From Halomonas sp. HAL1 (GTDB lineage: Bacteria > Pseudomonadota > Gammaproteobacteria > Pseudomonadales > Halomonadaceae), in contig NZ_CP130610.1 of NCBI RefSeq assembly GCF_030544485.1, forward strand, positions 1,674,001 through 1,738,000: a stretch of 64,000 bases of DNA, written 5' to 3'. A model generated the notes under the pieces. It had not been told where the DNA came from. It searched no databases and saw nothing but the letters and a program-made list of their open reading frames with translations. Each line of letters opens with the position of its first letter. The stretch's first letter is position 1. Below are positions 18,660 through 28,772 of this stretch, piece after piece. A program made the translations under genes and the position numbers.

Positions 18660-20381
18660 TTATGACTCTTGATCCAAACCTGATTCTTGATCTAAACCTA
18701 GTTCCTGAATCGAAATTTCACGCATCTTGAATTTCTGGATCTTGCCCGTCACTGTCATCGGAAACTCGTCAACGAACTTGAAGTAGCGTGGAATTTTGAA
18801 GTGAGTGATTTTGCCTTTGCAGTACTCGCGCAGCTCTTCACCGGTGACTTCGCTCGCGGTACTGTTGAGTTTCACCCAAGCAATCAGCTCTTCGCCGTAC
18901 TTCTTATCGGGTACCCCTGTGACCTGTACTTCGGAAATCGCCGGGTGGGCGTAAAGGAACTCCTCAATCTCTTTGGGATAAACGTTCTCACCACCGCGTA
19001 TCACCATATCTTTGATGCGCCCTACGATCTGGATATAACCCTCTTCATCCATCGTGGCCAGGTCGCCGGTGTGCATCCAGCCTGCTTCGTCAATCGCTTC
19101 AGCGGTCGCTTTATCGTTGTTCCAGTACTTCAGCATCACGCTGTAACCGCGGGTACACAGCTCGCCAATTTCACCGCGGGGGAGAATGCCGCCGTTGCCG
19201 GGGTCGACAATTTTATTTTCCAGATGCGGTTGGGTGCGACCCACGGTGGAAACGCGCTTCTCGATGCTGTCGTTGGCGCCGGTCTGGGTAGATACCGGGC
19301 TGGTTTCCGTCATGCCGTAGGCGATCTGCACGCCTTTCATGTTCATCTTGCTAATGACCTGCTTCATGATTTCAGCGGGGCAGATAGAGCCCGCCATAAT
19401 GCCGGTGCGCAGGGATGAGAGATCGGTGCCAGGGAAATCCGGGTGATCAAGCTCGGCGATAAACATGGTTGGCACGCCATAAAGCGCGGTAGCTTTTTGC
19501 TCGTGCACCGCCTTGAGCACCTTGCCGGGATCAAAGCCTTCATCCGGGTAGATCATGGTGGCGCCGTGGGTCATACAACCCAGATTCCCCATGACCATAC
19601 CAAAGCAGTGGTAAAGCGGTACGGGGATCACCAAACGGTCTTCGCTGGTGAAGCCCATGCTCTCCGCCACAAAAAAGCCGTTGTTGAGAATATTGTGGTG
19701 CGAAAGAGTTGCGCCTTTAGGGAAGCCCGTGGTGCCAGAGGTGTACTGGATATTGATGGCGTCATCAAATTGCAGCGTTGCTTGCAAGTCGTCAACGTCG
19801 GTTTGGCTAACCTTGCTGGCTTCGTTCATCAAGTCAGACCAACGCCACATACCGCTCAGTTTTTCGCTGCTTAAGTTAATAATGCACTCAAGGTCAGGCA
19901 GTTTTTGCGACTTGAGTTCGCCTTCAATGCAAGTGTTAAGCTCTGGCGCCAATTCATACAGCATGGCGCTGTAGTCAGAGCTTTTGAAACTGTTAGCGGT
20001 GACCAGAAAACGCGCGCCGGATTGGTTCAGCGCGTACTCCAGCTCATGGGTGCGGTAAGAAGGATTGATGTTGACCAGAATGGCGCCAATTTTGGCGGTG
20101 GCAAACTGTGTTAACGTCCATTCGCTGCAGTTAGGTGCCCAAATGGCCACCCGGTCACCTTTGTTGACGCCGATGGAGAGCAGGGCGCGGGCGCAGCGAT
20201 TGACCTCTTCCTGAAGCTGGCGGTAGCTCCAGTGAATATTCTGGTGTAGCACAATCAGCGCATCGTTATCGGCATGTAGGGTGGCAATTTGATCGAATTT
20301 GTCGCCAATGGTCATGCCCAGAAGGGGCTTGTCCGCCATGCTGCTGGAGTAGCTGGGTAGGGTAAGAGCAGGTGATGCCAT
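18660..20381 (-). CDS. Acyl-CoA synthetase (AMP-binding)
   Basis: ATP-dependent acyl-CoA ligase of 573 residues. The AMP-binding P-loop [16 protein letters not shown] is near 226-241; [28 protein letters not shown] and the C-terminal catalytic lysine region [10 protein letters not shown] are present. It resembles medium-chain/short-chain FadD-like enzymes that sit beside liu clusters and may activate isovalerate or other branched acids (inference). The C-terminus ends in an exact tandem [18 protein letters not shown] lies seven bases before the ATG. There are 87 bases, with a T-run but no clear hairpin, between liuE and this gene. Confidence 0.9.
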   Translation of the reverse strand: MASPALTLPSYSSSMADKPLLGMTIGDKFDQIATLHADNDALIVLHQNIHWSYRQLQEEVNRCARALLSIGVNKGDRVAIWAPNCSEWTLTQFATAKIGAILVNINPSYRTHELEYALNQSGARFLVTANSFKSSDYSAMLYELAPELNTCIEGELKSQKLPDLECIINLSSEKLSGMWRWSDLMNEASKVSQTDVDDLQATLQFDDAINIQYTSGTTGFPKGATLSHHNILNNGFFVAESMGFTSEDRLVIPVPLYHCFGMVMGNLGCMTHGATMIYPDEGFDPGKVLKAVHEQKATALYGVPTMFIAELDHPDFPGTDLSSLRTGIMAGSICPAEIMKQVISKMNMKGVQIAYGMTETSPVSTQTGANDSIEKRVSTVGRTQPHLENKIVDPGNGGILPRGEIGELCTRGYSVMLKYWNNDKATAEAIDEAGWMHTGDLATMDEEGYIQIVGRIKDMVIRGGENVYPKEIEEFLYAHPAISEVQVTGVPDKKYGEELIAWVKLNSTASEVTGEELREYCKGKITHFKIPRYFKFVDEFPMTVTGKIQKFKMREISIQELGLDQESGLDQES

Positions 20382-20468
20382 GTTAAATCTCTCCGATGTC
20401 TTTTTTTTATCTAAACGGGAAGGCAGAGAATCGTTAGTCGTTTTATTTTTTATTATTAATGACCAATA

Positions 20469-21374
20469 TTAGCTTCTAAGGCCTTTAGCCAGGGCGACTC
20501 TGGAGCTGGGTTTACGGCCGAGCTCATGAGTAATCCAGAACCCGGTATCAATCACGGCCTGTAGGTCGATACCCGTTTCTATGTTCAGCCCTTCAAGCAA
20601 ATAGAGCACATCTTCAGTAGCCACATTACCTAGTGCCCCTTTTGCGTAAGGGCAGCCACCGAGCCCAGCAGCGGCTGAATCAATAACGCTAACACCCTCT
20701 TCAAGGACGGCATAAAGATTTGCCAGCGCCATGCCGTAGGTGTCATGAAAGTGGGCGGCCAGAAACTCAATGGGCACCTGCTGGCGCGTCGCCTCAATCA
20801 TGCGTTTAGCGGCCAGCGGCGTGCCGACGCCAATGGTGTCGCCTAACGACACCTCGTAGCAGCCCATCTCATAAAGCGCCTTGGCCACCTCAGCCACTTT
20901 TGTCGGGGCGATCTCACCTTCGTAAGGGCAGCCCAAAACACATGAAACGTAGCCACGCACGCGAACGCCCGCATCGCGGGCTCGCTCTAGTACGGGTTCA
21001 AAGCGCACCAGCGACTCGGCAATAGAGCAGTTAATGTTCTTTTGCGAGAAGGCTTCTGACGCCGCACCAAATACCGCGACCTCTTCAACACCCACGGTTA
21101 AGGCGTTTTCAAGCCCTTTTAAATTGGGCGTAAGCGCGGAGTAAACCACGCCAGGCTGACGGTGAATGCCGGCCATGACCTCAACGGCATCACCCATTTG
21201 CGGCACCCATTTGGGTGACACGAAGCTGGCGGCTTCAATATGCGTGATACCTGCCTTGGCGAGTCGCTCAATCAGAGCAATTTTAGTCGCGGTGGGCACG
21301 ATGGCCCCCGGCTCGTTTTGCAGGCCGTCACGGGGAGACATTTCAAACAGCTTTACAGAGGTAGGTAATGGCAT
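20469..21374 (-). CDS. liuE: Hydroxymethylglutaryl-CoA lyase
   Basis: Last step of leucine degradation: splits 3-hydroxy-3-methylglutaryl-CoA into acetoacetate and acetyl-CoA. 301 residues, TIM-barrel of the HMGL/DRE family. Seen: [11 protein letters not shown] (metal/substrate site), [12 protein letters not shown] (metal-binding His pair) and the catalytic cysteine C241 in [14 protein letters not shown], in the glycine-rich loop. Nine bases after liuD, consistent with the liuABCDE operon order of Pseudomonas. Confidence 0.95.
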   Translation of the reverse strand: MPLPTSVKLFEMSPRDGLQNEPGAIVPTATKIALIERLAKAGITHIEAASFVSPKWVPQMGDAVEVMAGIHRQPGVVYSALTPNLKGLENALTVGVEEVAVFGAASEAFSQKNINCSIAESLVRFEPVLERARDAGVRVRGYVSCVLGCPYEGEIAPTKVAEVAKALYEMGCYEVSLGDTIGVGTPLAAKRMIEATRQQVPIEFLAAHFHDTYGMALANLYAVLEEGVSVIDSAAAGLGGCPYAKGALGNVATEDVLYLLEGLNIETGIDLQAVIDTGFWITHELGRKPSSRVALAKGLRS

Positions 21375-21383
21375 CAGTGACTC

Positions 21384-23438
21384 CTATTCGTTGGCAGCAA
21401 AGTCGAGCAGCACGGCGCCTTGGTTCACGGTGTCCCCCGCCTTGAAGTGGAACGTCTCCACACTACCGTCGGCGGGGGCCGTCATGGTGTGCTCCATTTT
21501 CATCGCTTCCATCACCATCAGCGGCATGCCTTTCTCAACCGTCACGCCGGGTTCCACCAGCAGGGCGACGACCGTGCCGTTCATGGGGGCGGTTAGCGTG
21601 GACTCCGCTTCGTGGTGACCGTGGTCGATGGCATCAATGCGCCGCCAGAACAGGCGGGTTTCACCGCTGGAATCGGCCATCACGACCACATGACCATCGC
21701 GGCACGCCTGCAAGCGGCGGCGGTGACCATTCAAGGTAACGGCAACCGCGTCACCGGTGAGCGGCTGCAGGCTCGCGGTTAGCGTTTCATCGCCGATGGT
21801 GAGGTTCCACAGTGATTCGGCTGCGTTGCGTTTACCTTCGACGATCACTACCGCGTCATCGCTGTCAGCGGCTTGAATATTCGTAGGGTCACACAGCGCA
21901 ATGCGAATGGTGTGTGGCGCATTCAAGCGGAAGCCGTCGTGGCGATCCCAGGGCGAGTCGCTTTCGCACTCTTGGGCTAGTTGATTCAGGCCAATCAGCG
22001 CCGCGCTGGCGTAGGCTTCTGTGCTGTAAGTGCGCGGTGCAAAAAGCGTCGCTTCATTGCGCTCGATAAAGCGTGTGTCCAGCTCCACGTTCTTAAAGCC
22101 AGGATGCGTTGCCAGGCGCATTAAGAAGGCACGGTTAGTCACTACGCCCTGAACGTCCAGCGCCGCTAAGGCGCGGTTAAGCGTTGCCAGCGCTGCATCG
22201 CGGTCGGCACCATGAACGATTAGCTTGGCGAGCATGGGGTCGTAGTGCATCGACACCGCGTCACCGCTCTCTACACCGCTATCTAAACGCACCTGATCAT
22301 CGCTTAGTCCAGCGCCTTCTAAATCCAGTGCGAAGCGAGTGAGCAAGCCCGTGGCGGGGAGGAAATCCTGTTCCGGGTCTTCGGCGTAAATACGTGCTTC
22401 AAAGCTATGGCCGGTAATCGTCAGCTCATCCTGGGTGCAAGGCAGCGGTTCGCCCATGGCCACACGCAACTGCCACTCGACCAAATCCTGACCGGTGATC
22501 ATCTCAGTGACGGGATGCTCGACCTGAAGACGGGTGTTCATCTCCATAAAGTAGAACGAGCCATCCGCATCTAACAGGAACTCGACGGTGCCTGCGCCCA
22601 CGTAGCCGATCTCCTGAGCGGCGCGCACGGCGGCATCGCCCATAGCGCAGCGCAGCTCGGCGGTCATGCCGGGAGCGGGGGCTTCTTCGATCACTTTTTG
22701 ATGACGGCGCTGAACGCTGCAGTCCCGCTCGAACAGATAAACGCCGTTGCCATGGCGGTCGCAGAATACCTGTACTTCCACATGGCGTGGCTGCACCAGA
22801 TACTTCTCAATCAGCATTCGGTCGTCACCGAAGGCGGCTTTTGATTCACGGCGGCAGCCATCTAACGCGGCTTGAAAACCATCACTTGATTCGACGACAC
22901 GCATGCCTTTGCCACCGCCGCCAGCGCTGGCTTTAAGCATGACCGGGTAGCCGATTTTGTCGGCTTCGCTGCGAAGCAGGGCATCGTCCTGGTCGTCGCC
23001 GTGATAGCCAGGCACCAGCGGTACACCGGCATTGGCCATACGCGCTTTAGCAGCGGATTTGTCGCCCATGGCGGCAATCGCCGAGGCGGGCGGGCCAACA
23101 AAGGTAATGCCCGCTTCTTCAAGGGCTTTAACGAAGGTACCGTTTTCGGAAAGAAAGCCGTAGCCGGGGTGAATAGCGCCGGTGCCGGTACGCTTGGCAG
23201 CTTCGATTACGGCATCGATATTGAGATAACTTTCCCGCGCGGCGGCAGGGCCTAAACGCACGGCCTCGTCAGCTTCGCGCACATGGAGGGCGCTGGCATC
23301 AGCATCGGAATATACCGCGACGGTTTTCAGGCCCATACGACGGGCAGTGCGCATCACGCGGCAGGCGATTTCGCCGCGGTTGGCGATTAGTAGGGTATCA
23401 AAAGGCGTCGTGCGAGCGGCTTTTTCGTGTTTTTTCAT
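21384..23438 (-). CDS. liuD: Methylcrotonyl-CoA carboxylase, biotin-containing alpha subunit
   Basis: Biotin carboxylase/biotin carrier subunit that carboxylates biotin for conversion of 3-methylcrotonyl-CoA to 3-methylglutaconyl-CoA. 684 residues: biotin carboxylase domain (about 10-460) with LLIANRGEIACRVMRTA, ATP-grasp loop KASAGGGGKGMRVV and EMNTRLQVEHPVTEMITG; then a BT-like linker and a C-terminal biotinyl domain with the attachment lysine K647 in MEAMKMEHTM. It overlaps liuC by four bases. Confidence 0.95.
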   Translation of the reverse strand: MKKHEKAARTTPFDTLLIANRGEIACRVMRTARRMGLKTVAVYSDADASALHVREADEAVRLGPAAARESYLNIDAVIEAAKRTGTGAIHPGYGFLSENGTFVKALEEAGITFVGPPASAIAAMGDKSAAKARMANAGVPLVPGYHGDDQDDALLRSEADKIGYPVMLKASAGGGGKGMRVVESSDGFQAALDGCRRESKAAFGDDRMLIEKYLVQPRHVEVQVFCDRHGNGVYLFERDCSVQRRHQKVIEEAPAPGMTAELRCAMGDAAVRAAQEIGYVGAGTVEFLLDADGSFYFMEMNTRLQVEHPVTEMITGQDLVEWQLRVAMGEPLPCTQDELTITGHSFEARIYAEDPEQDFLPATGLLTRFALDLEGAGLSDDQVRLDSGVESGDAVSMHYDPMLAKLIVHGADRDAALATLNRALAALDVQGVVTNRAFLMRLATHPGFKNVELDTRFIERNEATLFAPRTYSTEAYASAALIGLNQLAQECESDSPWDRHDGFRLNAPHTIRIALCDPTNIQAADSDDAVVIVEGKRNAAESLWNLTIGDETLTASLQPLTGDAVAVTLNGHRRRLQACRDGHVVVMADSSGETRLFWRRIDAIDHGHHEAESTLTAPMNGTVVALLVEPGVTVEKGMPLMVMEAMKMEHTMTAPADGSVETFHFKAGDTVNQGAVLLDFAANE

Positions 23439-24259
23439 GAGCGACGCTCCGAAGCGTGGGGTATGTTATTAGAATCGGCCCAGACGGGGCGGCGCTTTTC
23501 AAAGAAACTGGATAAACCCTCTTGCCCTTCTTGGCTTACCCGCAGCTTGGCGATCACCTGGCAGGTATGCTCACGGGTATCGTCACTGTCAGACGATTGA
23601 GCAACCGCGGCCATCAGTGCTTTGGTGGCGCGCTGGGCCTGGGGCGAGCCTGCCAATAGCGTCGTCAGCATGGCGTCAACTGTGCTGTCTAACGCATCGT
23701 GTTCTACCACCTGATGCGCTAAACCGAGTGCGAGCGCCGTTGGGGCGTCCATCACTTCTGCGGTTAGTGCATAGCGGCGCATCTGTCGCTCGCCCAGGGC
23801 ACGCTGGACATAGGGGCTGATGACTGCGGGCGATAGGCCAATTTTGACTTCTGATAGGCAGAACTTGGCTTTGTCCGAGGCGATCACCACATCGCAGCAG
23901 GCGGCCAGACCCACCGCACCACCAAAGGCGGCGCCTTGAACGCGGCAAACCGTGGGGCAGGGCAGTGTATCGAGGCTATGCATAAGTGCTGCCAGCTTGC
24001 GGGAATCGGCGAGGTTATCGTCAAGGTCGTAGCCGACCATGCGCTTCATCCAGTTTAGATCGGCACCCGCAGAGAAGCTTTTGCCTTCGGAGCCCAGCAC
24101 CACGACGCGCACATCACCCGCTTCCGCAAGGGTGTGTAGCTGGTCAAGATGCGAGTTCAATTCAGCGATCAGGCTGTCGTCAAAGGCGTTATGTACCTCG
24201 GGACGGTTTAAGGTCAGGCGGGCCACGCCGTCTTCGATAATCAGTGTTGAGTAAGCCAT
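23435..24259 (-). CDS. liuC: Methylglutaconyl-CoA hydratase (enoyl-CoA hydratase family)
   Basis: Crotonase-fold hydratase, 274 residues, expected to turn 3-methylglutaconyl-CoA into HMG-CoA. The oxyanion-hole segments are SFSAGADLNWMKRM (about 61-74) and QGAAFGGAVGLAACCDVV (about 108-125), with the catalytic-acid region KIGLSPAVISPYV. Placement between MCC beta and alpha genes, with a four-base overlap onto liuD, gives the specific assignment; the family alone is broad. Confidence 0.92.
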   Translation of the reverse strand: MAYSTLIIEDGVARLTLNRPEVHNAFDDSLIAELNSHLDQLHTLAEAGDVRVVVLGSEGKSFSAGADLNWMKRMVGYDLDDNLADSRKLAALMHSLDTLPCPTVCRVQGAAFGGAVGLAACCDVVIASDKAKFCLSEVKIGLSPAVISPYVQRALGERQMRRYALTAEVMDAPTALALGLAHQVVEHDALDSTVDAMLTTLLAGSPQAQRATKALMAAVAQSSDSDDTREHTCQVIAKLRVSQEGQEGLSSFFEKRRPVWADSNNIPHASERRS

Positions 24260-24271
24260 GGTGATTGCCCC

Positions 24272-25879
24272 TTACATCCGGAACACGCCGAAGCGTGTCT
24301 CTTCGATTTCGGCATTCATCGCAGCCGCTAAAGAGAGCCCCAGCACATCGCGGGTTTGCAGCGGATCGATCACGCCGTCGTCCCACAAGCGGGCGCTGGC
24401 GTAATAGGGATGGCCTTGATGCTCGTACTGCTCGCGGGTGGGCTGCTTGAAGTTTTCTTCTTCCTCTTTGCTCCATTCGCGGCCTTCGCGCTCATGCTGC
24501 TCGCGCTTAACCTGGGCCAGTACGCCCGCTGCCTGTTCGCCACCCATGACGGATATGCGTGCGTTGGGCCACATAAACAGCAGGTTAGGATCATAAGCAC
24601 GGCCACACATACCGTAGTTACCGGCGCCGAAGCTGCCGCCAATCAGTACGGTGTACTTAGGCACCTTGGCGCAGGCCACTGCTGTCACCAGCTTGGCACC
24701 GTGCTTGGCAATACCTTCGTGTTCGTACTTGGAGCCGACCATAAAGCCGGTAATGTTCTGGAGGAAGATCAGCGGGATCTTGCGCTGGGCGCATAACTCG
24801 ATAAAGTGCGCGCCTTTCACCGCACTTTCTGAAAACAGCACGCCGTTATTGGCCACGATGCCTACCGGGTAGCCGTGAATATGCGCAAAGCCAGTGACCA
24901 AGGTTTCGCCGTAGTAGCGCTTAAATTCGTCAAAGTCGGAGTCGTCGACGATACGCCCAATCACTTCGCGCACATCGTAGGGCTTTTTAAGATCGGTGCC
25001 GACAATGCCATACAGCTCGGAAGGATCGAGTTTGGGGGGGTTAGGTGCCTGCATGGCGAGCTTGCCACGCTTTTGCCAGTTCAGCCGCGATACGCAGGCG
25101 CGAGCAAGCTGCAGCGCATGGGCATCGTTTTCCGCGTAGTGATCAGCGACGCCGCTGACCTTGGCGTGAACATCCGCGCCGCCCAGGTCTTCGGCGCTGA
25201 TGCTTTCACCAGTGGCGGCTTTTACTAGTGGTGGGCCGCCAAGGAAAATCGTGCCCTGCTCTTTAACGATGATGGATTCGTCTGCCATGGCAGGCACGTA
25301 GGCGCCGCCCGCGGTGCAGGAACCCATCACCACGGCGATTTGCGGGATGCCTTCCGCCGACATGGTCGCCTGGTTATAAAAGATACGCCCGAAGTGGTCG
25401 CGATCAGGGAATACTTCGTCCTGGCGGGGCAGGAAGGCGCCGCCTGAATCGACCAGATAGATGCACGGCAGGCGATGCTTGCGGGCAATCTCCTGAGCGC
25501 GAATATGTTTTTTCACCGTGAGCGGGAAGTAAGTGCCACCTTTCACCGTGGCGTCGTTGGCGACAATCACGCACTCGACGCCGGAAACACGACCAATACC
25601 GGTGACGACGCCAGCGGCGGGAATCTCGCTATCGTATATGTTGTGAGCCGCCAGGGCGGAAAACTCTAAAAACGGTGAGCCTTCATCGATCAAGTGATCG
25701 ATGCGGTCGCGGACAAACAGCTTGCCCCGGCTTTCGTGGCGCTCGCGGGCTTTGGCACCGCCACCCTGGGCGACGGCGGCGGTCAGCTCACGCAGTTTAT
25801 GTACTTCACCGAGCATTGAGGCTTCGTTGGTTTGAAACACATCGCTGCGCGGGTTGATCTGAGTGGAGATGGAGCTCAT
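24272..25879 (-). CDS. liuB: Methylcrotonyl-CoA carboxylase, beta (carboxyltransferase) subunit
   Basis: Transfers the carboxyl group from biotin to 3-methylcrotonyl-CoA. From ATG 25879 it has 535 residues, matching the Pseudomonas LiuB length; an AAGGG ribosome site precedes it. An in-frame ATG at 25921 would reach back into the liuA 3' end and is less likely. Two crotonase-like halves: the N half with [20 protein letters not shown] and [16 protein letters not shown], and the C half with [20 protein letters not shown] and [16 protein letters not shown], the glycine-rich loops that bind acyl-CoA and biotin. Confidence 0.95.
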   Translation of the reverse strand: MSSISTQINPRSDVFQTNEASMLGEVHKLRELTAAVAQGGGAKARERHESRGKLFVRDRIDHLIDEGSPFLEFSALAAHNIYDSEIPAAGVVTGIGRVSGVECVIVANDATVKGGTYFPLTVKKHIRAQEIARKHRLPCIYLVDSGGAFLPRQDEVFPDRDHFGRIFYNQATMSAEGIPQIAVVMGSCTAGGAYVPAMADESIIVKEQGTIFLGGPPLVKAATGESISAEDLGGADVHAKVSGVADHYAENDAHALQLARACVSRLNWQKRGKLAMQAPNPPKLDPSELYGIVGTDLKKPYDVREVIGRIVDDSDFDEFKRYYGETLVTGFAHIHGYPVGIVANNGVLFSESAVKGAHFIELCAQRKIPLIFLQNITGFMVGSKYEHEGIAKHGAKLVTAVACAKVPKYTVLIGGSFGAGNYGMCGRAYDPNLLFMWPNARISVMGGEQAAGVLAQVKREQHEREGREWSKEEEENFKQPTREQYEHQGHPYYASARLWDDGVIDPLQTRDVLGLSLAAAMNAEIEETRFGVFRM

Positions 25880-25889
25880 GACAGGACCC

Positions 25890-27059
25890 TTACTTACTTT
25901 CGGTGAAGAGTTCGCGACCAATCAGCATCCGCCGAATCTCGCTGGTGCCCGCGCCAATTTCATACAGTTTGGCGTCGCGCAGCAGGCGCCCGGTGGGGTA
26001 CTCGTTGATATAGCCGTTGCCGCCGAGTAGCTGAATGGAGTCCAGCGCTACCTGAGTGGCCTTTTCGGCACAGTAGAGGATCACCCCAGCGGCGTCTTTA
26101 CGTGAAGTTTGGCCACGATCACAGGCACCCGCTACGGCATATAGATAGGCCCGGCAGGCGTTCAGGGTGGTGTACATATCCGCCACTTTGCCTTGAACCA
26201 ATTGGAACTCACCAATCGACTGATTGAACTGCTTGCGCTCGTGGATATAGGGCATCACCACATCCATGGCGGCCTGCATAATGCCAATCGGGCCTGCGGC
26301 CAATACGGTGCGCTCGTAATCCAAACCACTCATGAGTACGCGCACGCCTTTGCCTTCCCCGCCTAGAATGTTTTCAGCGGGAACGGCGCAGTCCTGGAAG
26401 ACCAGTTCACAGGTGTTGGAACCGCGCATGCCCAGCTTGTCGAGCTTCTGGGCGGTAGAGAAACCGGGCATACCTTTTTCGATAATAAAGGCGGTAATGC
26501 CTTTGGAACCCGCTTCAGGGTCGGTTTTGGCGTATACCACCAATACATCGGCATCCGGACCGTTGGTAATCCACATTTTGTTGCCGTTAAGGATGTAGTG
26601 ATCGCCATTCTGCTTGGCACGCAGTTGCATCGAGACCACATCAGAGCCTGCGCCGGGTTCCGACATGGCCAAAGCGCCCACGTGATCGCCGCTGATCAGC
26701 TTGGGGAGATACTTGGCTTTCTGTTCGGGGGAGGCGTTGATCTTGATCTGGTTAACGCACAGGTTGGAGTGGGCGCCGTAAGAGAGCGCTACCGATGCGC
26801 TGGCCCGTGAGATCTCTTCCATGGCGATACAGTGGGCGAGATAGCCCATACCGCTACCGCCATCCTCTTCAGAGACGGTGATGCCGAGCAGACCCATATC
26901 ACCAAACTTCTTCCACAGATCATTAGGGAACTCGTTATTGCGGTCGATTTCGGCAGCGCGGGGAGCAATCTCGCTGGCCGCAAAGGCGTTGACCTGCTCA
27001 CGCAGCATGTTCAGCTCGTCATCGAGGCCAAAATTAAGTTCTGAATAGTGTGAAAACAT
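25890..27059 (-). CDS. liuA: Isovaleryl-CoA dehydrogenase
   Basis: FAD enzyme oxidising isovaleryl-CoA to 3-methylcrotonyl-CoA, the first committed step of the liu pathway. 389 residues from ATG 27059 with AGGTGA seven bases upstream; a TTG two codons earlier is possible. Seen: [17 protein letters not shown] (FAD/substrate), [12 protein letters not shown], the catalytic base region [15 protein letters not shown] typical of isovaleryl-CoA dehydrogenase, and the C-terminal [20 protein letters not shown]. Confidence 0.95.
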   Translation of the reverse strand: MFSHYSELNFGLDDELNMLREQVNAFAASEIAPRAAEIDRNNEFPNDLWKKFGDMGLLGITVSEEDGGSGMGYLAHCIAMEEISRASASVALSYGAHSNLCVNQIKINASPEQKAKYLPKLISGDHVGALAMSEPGAGSDVVSMQLRAKQNGDHYILNGNKMWITNGPDADVLVVYAKTDPEAGSKGITAFIIEKGMPGFSTAQKLDKLGMRGSNTCELVFQDCAVPAENILGGEGKGVRVLMSGLDYERTVLAAGPIGIMQAAMDVVMPYIHERKQFNQSIGEFQLVQGKVADMYTTLNACRAYLYAVAGACDRGQTSRKDAAGVILYCAEKATQVALDSIQLLGGNGYINEYPTGRLLRDAKLYEIGAGTSEIRRMLIGRELFTESK

Positions 27060-27146
27060 GGTCAATCACCTGTTGCAGATTTTTGTATTAGCTTGTGTTA
27101 GCTATTTGTGTCGGCGAGTCGATCTGGCGTTAGTTCGCGCGACGCG

Positions 27147-27614
27147 TCAATGCATAGTGGCGGAAGAGGGAGCAGACGCTTTGTCGGACGTACCCGTGCG
27201 CTCCTCTTCGTTCTGTTTTTCCTGGGGCTCTTTTTCTAGTAGTTCTTCGAGTGCCTGGCGGCAGCGAATCTCAGCACTTTCAAGCTCTAGCTGCACCATG
27301 GTGATGTCTTTCATTTGTTGGTCTAGCGCCGCACGGCGTTCGCCTATCTTGCTAAGCATTAGATGCAGCTGTTTTTTGCTGCCGCTGCGGGTTTCGTCCC
27401 AAAGCTCGAACAGTTCACGAATCTCTGCCAATGAAAATCCCAGCCGCTTGCCGCGAATGGTAAGTTTCAGCCGCACACGGTCTTTGCTGCTATAAACCCT
27501 GGTTTGCCCACGCCGAGAAGGGTGGAGCAACTCCTGATCTTCATAGAAGCGAATGCTACGGGTGGTTAAATCAAACTCGTTGGCTAGTTCACTGATTGAG
27601 TAAGTTTTGCTCAT
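27147..27614 (-). CDS. liuR: MerR-family regulator of the liu operon (LiuR)
   Basis: 155-residue MerR-type regulator. N-terminal winged helix YSISELANEFDLTTRSIRFYEDQELL (about 5-30) is followed by a long dimerisation coiled coil (about 75-135) with many Glu, Leu and Gln; the C-terminal about 30 residues are acidic and probably disordered. There is no metal-binding cysteine loop, in line with LiuR sensing branched-chain catabolic intermediates. It precedes liuA by 87 bases on the same strand, as in Pseudomonas. Confidence 0.9.
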   Translation of the reverse strand: MSKTYSISELANEFDLTTRSIRFYEDQELLHPSRRGQTRVYSSKDRVRLKLTIRGKRLGFSLAEIRELFELWDETRSGSKKQLHLMLSKIGERRAALDQQMKDITMVQLELESAEIRCRQALEELLEKEPQEKQNEEERTGTSDKASAPSSATMH

Positions 27615-27639
27615 GGTGTCGTTCTCTCAAAAGGCATTG

Positions 27640-27662
27640 TTCTTAAGGACAGTTCCTAAGAA
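27640..27662. promoter_or_regulatory. Imperfect dyad just upstream of liuR
   Basis: TTCTTA at 27640-27645 is mirrored by AAGAA at 27658-27662, and the inner bases are partly symmetric, giving a 23-bp imperfect palindrome 25 bases before the liuR start. It does not match the LiuR-type palindrome; it may be an operator or just a 5' leader hairpin. Confidence 0.3.
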
Positions 27663-27714
27663 TAAGTCCCAAGATATGACACCTATGGAACACTGCCACT
27701 GAGGCTAAAACAAG

Positions 27715-27730
27715 TTTACGTTAACGTAAA
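27715..27730. promoter_or_regulatory. LiuR-type operator palindrome (liuR / ABC-transporter intergenic)
   Basis: TTTACGTTAACGTAAA is a perfect 16-bp palindrome that fits the LiuR motif known from gammaproteobacterial regulon studies (form TTGACGTTAACGTCAA). It lies about 100 bases upstream of liuR and 235 bases upstream of the divergent transporter. MerR-type operators sit between -35 and -10; hexamers here are weak on both strands (plus strand: AAAACA and TATTGT), so the controlled direction is not settled. Confidence 0.75.
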
Positions 27731-27881
27731 GCTATTGTTGTGAGCAGTTTAAAAGCGTTGAAATGGTGTAAGTCACTGATATTTATCTTTTGAACGCAGT
27801 TGTTAATTCAGGATAATCTCGTCGATAGACCAAAGTTGTAATTGTATTGCTATACCGACAGTTGCTAGTTTGCACATACAC

Positions 27882-27897
27882 CTTACGTTCAGGTAAG
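27882..27897. promoter_or_regulatory. Degenerate LiuR-like palindrome before the ABC transporter
   Basis: CTTACGTTCAGGTAAG matches the upstream palindrome at 12 of 16 positions and is itself part of a hairpin (CCTTAC 27881-27886 with GTAAGG 27893-27898). It is 69 bases before the transporter start. It could be a second LiuR site linking uptake to leucine catabolism, or an unrelated hairpin in the leader. Confidence 0.4.
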
Positions 27898-27965
27898 GCA
27901 GTCGCAGCCGCTTCTGCCATGTCTGTAAAGATCTAGCACAACAACAATAAGAGGCTTGCCACTCT

Positions 27966-28772
27966 ATGAGTGAAAACGATGTCCTTCAGGGACCTGTCCT
28001 CGAAACCCGAGGGCTGACCAAAGAGTTTCGCGGCTTTACTGCCGTGGACGACGTCAATCTTCAGGTACAGGAAGGGCATATTCACGCACTGATTGGCCCA
28101 AACGGCGCCGGTAAAACTACCGTTTTCAACTTGTTGACCAAATTTTTGCCGCCTACCCGCGGCGATATTTTGTATCGCGGCAATTCAATCACCAGTAAAA
28201 AATCCAACGAAATTGCTCAGTTAGGATTAGTTCGTTCTTTTCAGATATCAGCGGTGTTTGCTCATATGACGGCGCTGGAAAACGTGCGTGTGGCACTGCA
28301 GCGCAAACTGGGTACCTCGTTTCACTTTTGGAAATCTGAAAAATCGCTGGATCACCTCAATGAGCGAGCGCTTGAGCTGCTAGAAGAAGTAGGACTGCGG
28401 GAATACGCCGACACCCTAACGGTTGAAATGCCCTATGGGCGCAAGCGGGCACTTGAACTTGCGACTACGCTGGCACTGGACCCGACCATGATGCTGCTCG
28501 ATGAACCCACTCAAGGCATGGGGGCGGAAGATGTAGACCGCATCGTGGCGCTGATCAAACGCGTTTCACAAGGCCGTACGGTATTGATGGTGGAACATAA
28601 CCTGAGTGTGGTTAGCCGCCTTTGTGACCGTATTACCGTGCTGGCGCGGGGCGCAGTATTGGCCGAGGGAGATTATGAAACTGTCTCCCGTAACCCTCTG
28701 GTGCGTGAAGCCTATATGGGCAGCGACGCCGCGGAAGAGGATGGTTCTGAAAAAGAGGGGGCGGCCGTATGA
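27966..28772 (+). CDS. Branched-chain-type ABC transporter ATPase (LivG-like)
   Basis: ATP-binding subunit, 268 residues. Walker A GPNGAGKTT (about 43-51), the LivG-specific RSFQISAVFAHMTALENV, a degenerate signature MPYGRKRALEL in place of LSGGQ (usual for LivG relatives), Walker B MMLLDEPTQGM, and H-loop VEHN. First gene of a five-gene importer unit; overlaps the second ATPase gene by four bases. Ligand is unknown; relatives import branched-chain amino acids, amides or urea. Location between leucine and valine degradation genes suggests a branched-chain acid or amino acid (inference). Confidence 0.88.
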   Translation: MSENDVLQGPVLETRGLTKEFRGFTAVDDVNLQVQEGHIHALIGPNGAGKTTVFNLLTKFLPPTRGDILYRGNSITSKKSNEIAQLGLVRSFQISAVFAHMTALENVRVALQRKLGTSFHFWKSEKSLDHLNERALELLEEVGLREYADTLTVEMPYGRKRALELATTLALDPTMMLLDEPTQGMGAEDVDRIVALIKRVSQGRTVLMVEHNLSVVSRLCDRITVLARGAVLAEGDYETVSRNPLVREAYMGSDAAEEDGSEKEGAAV

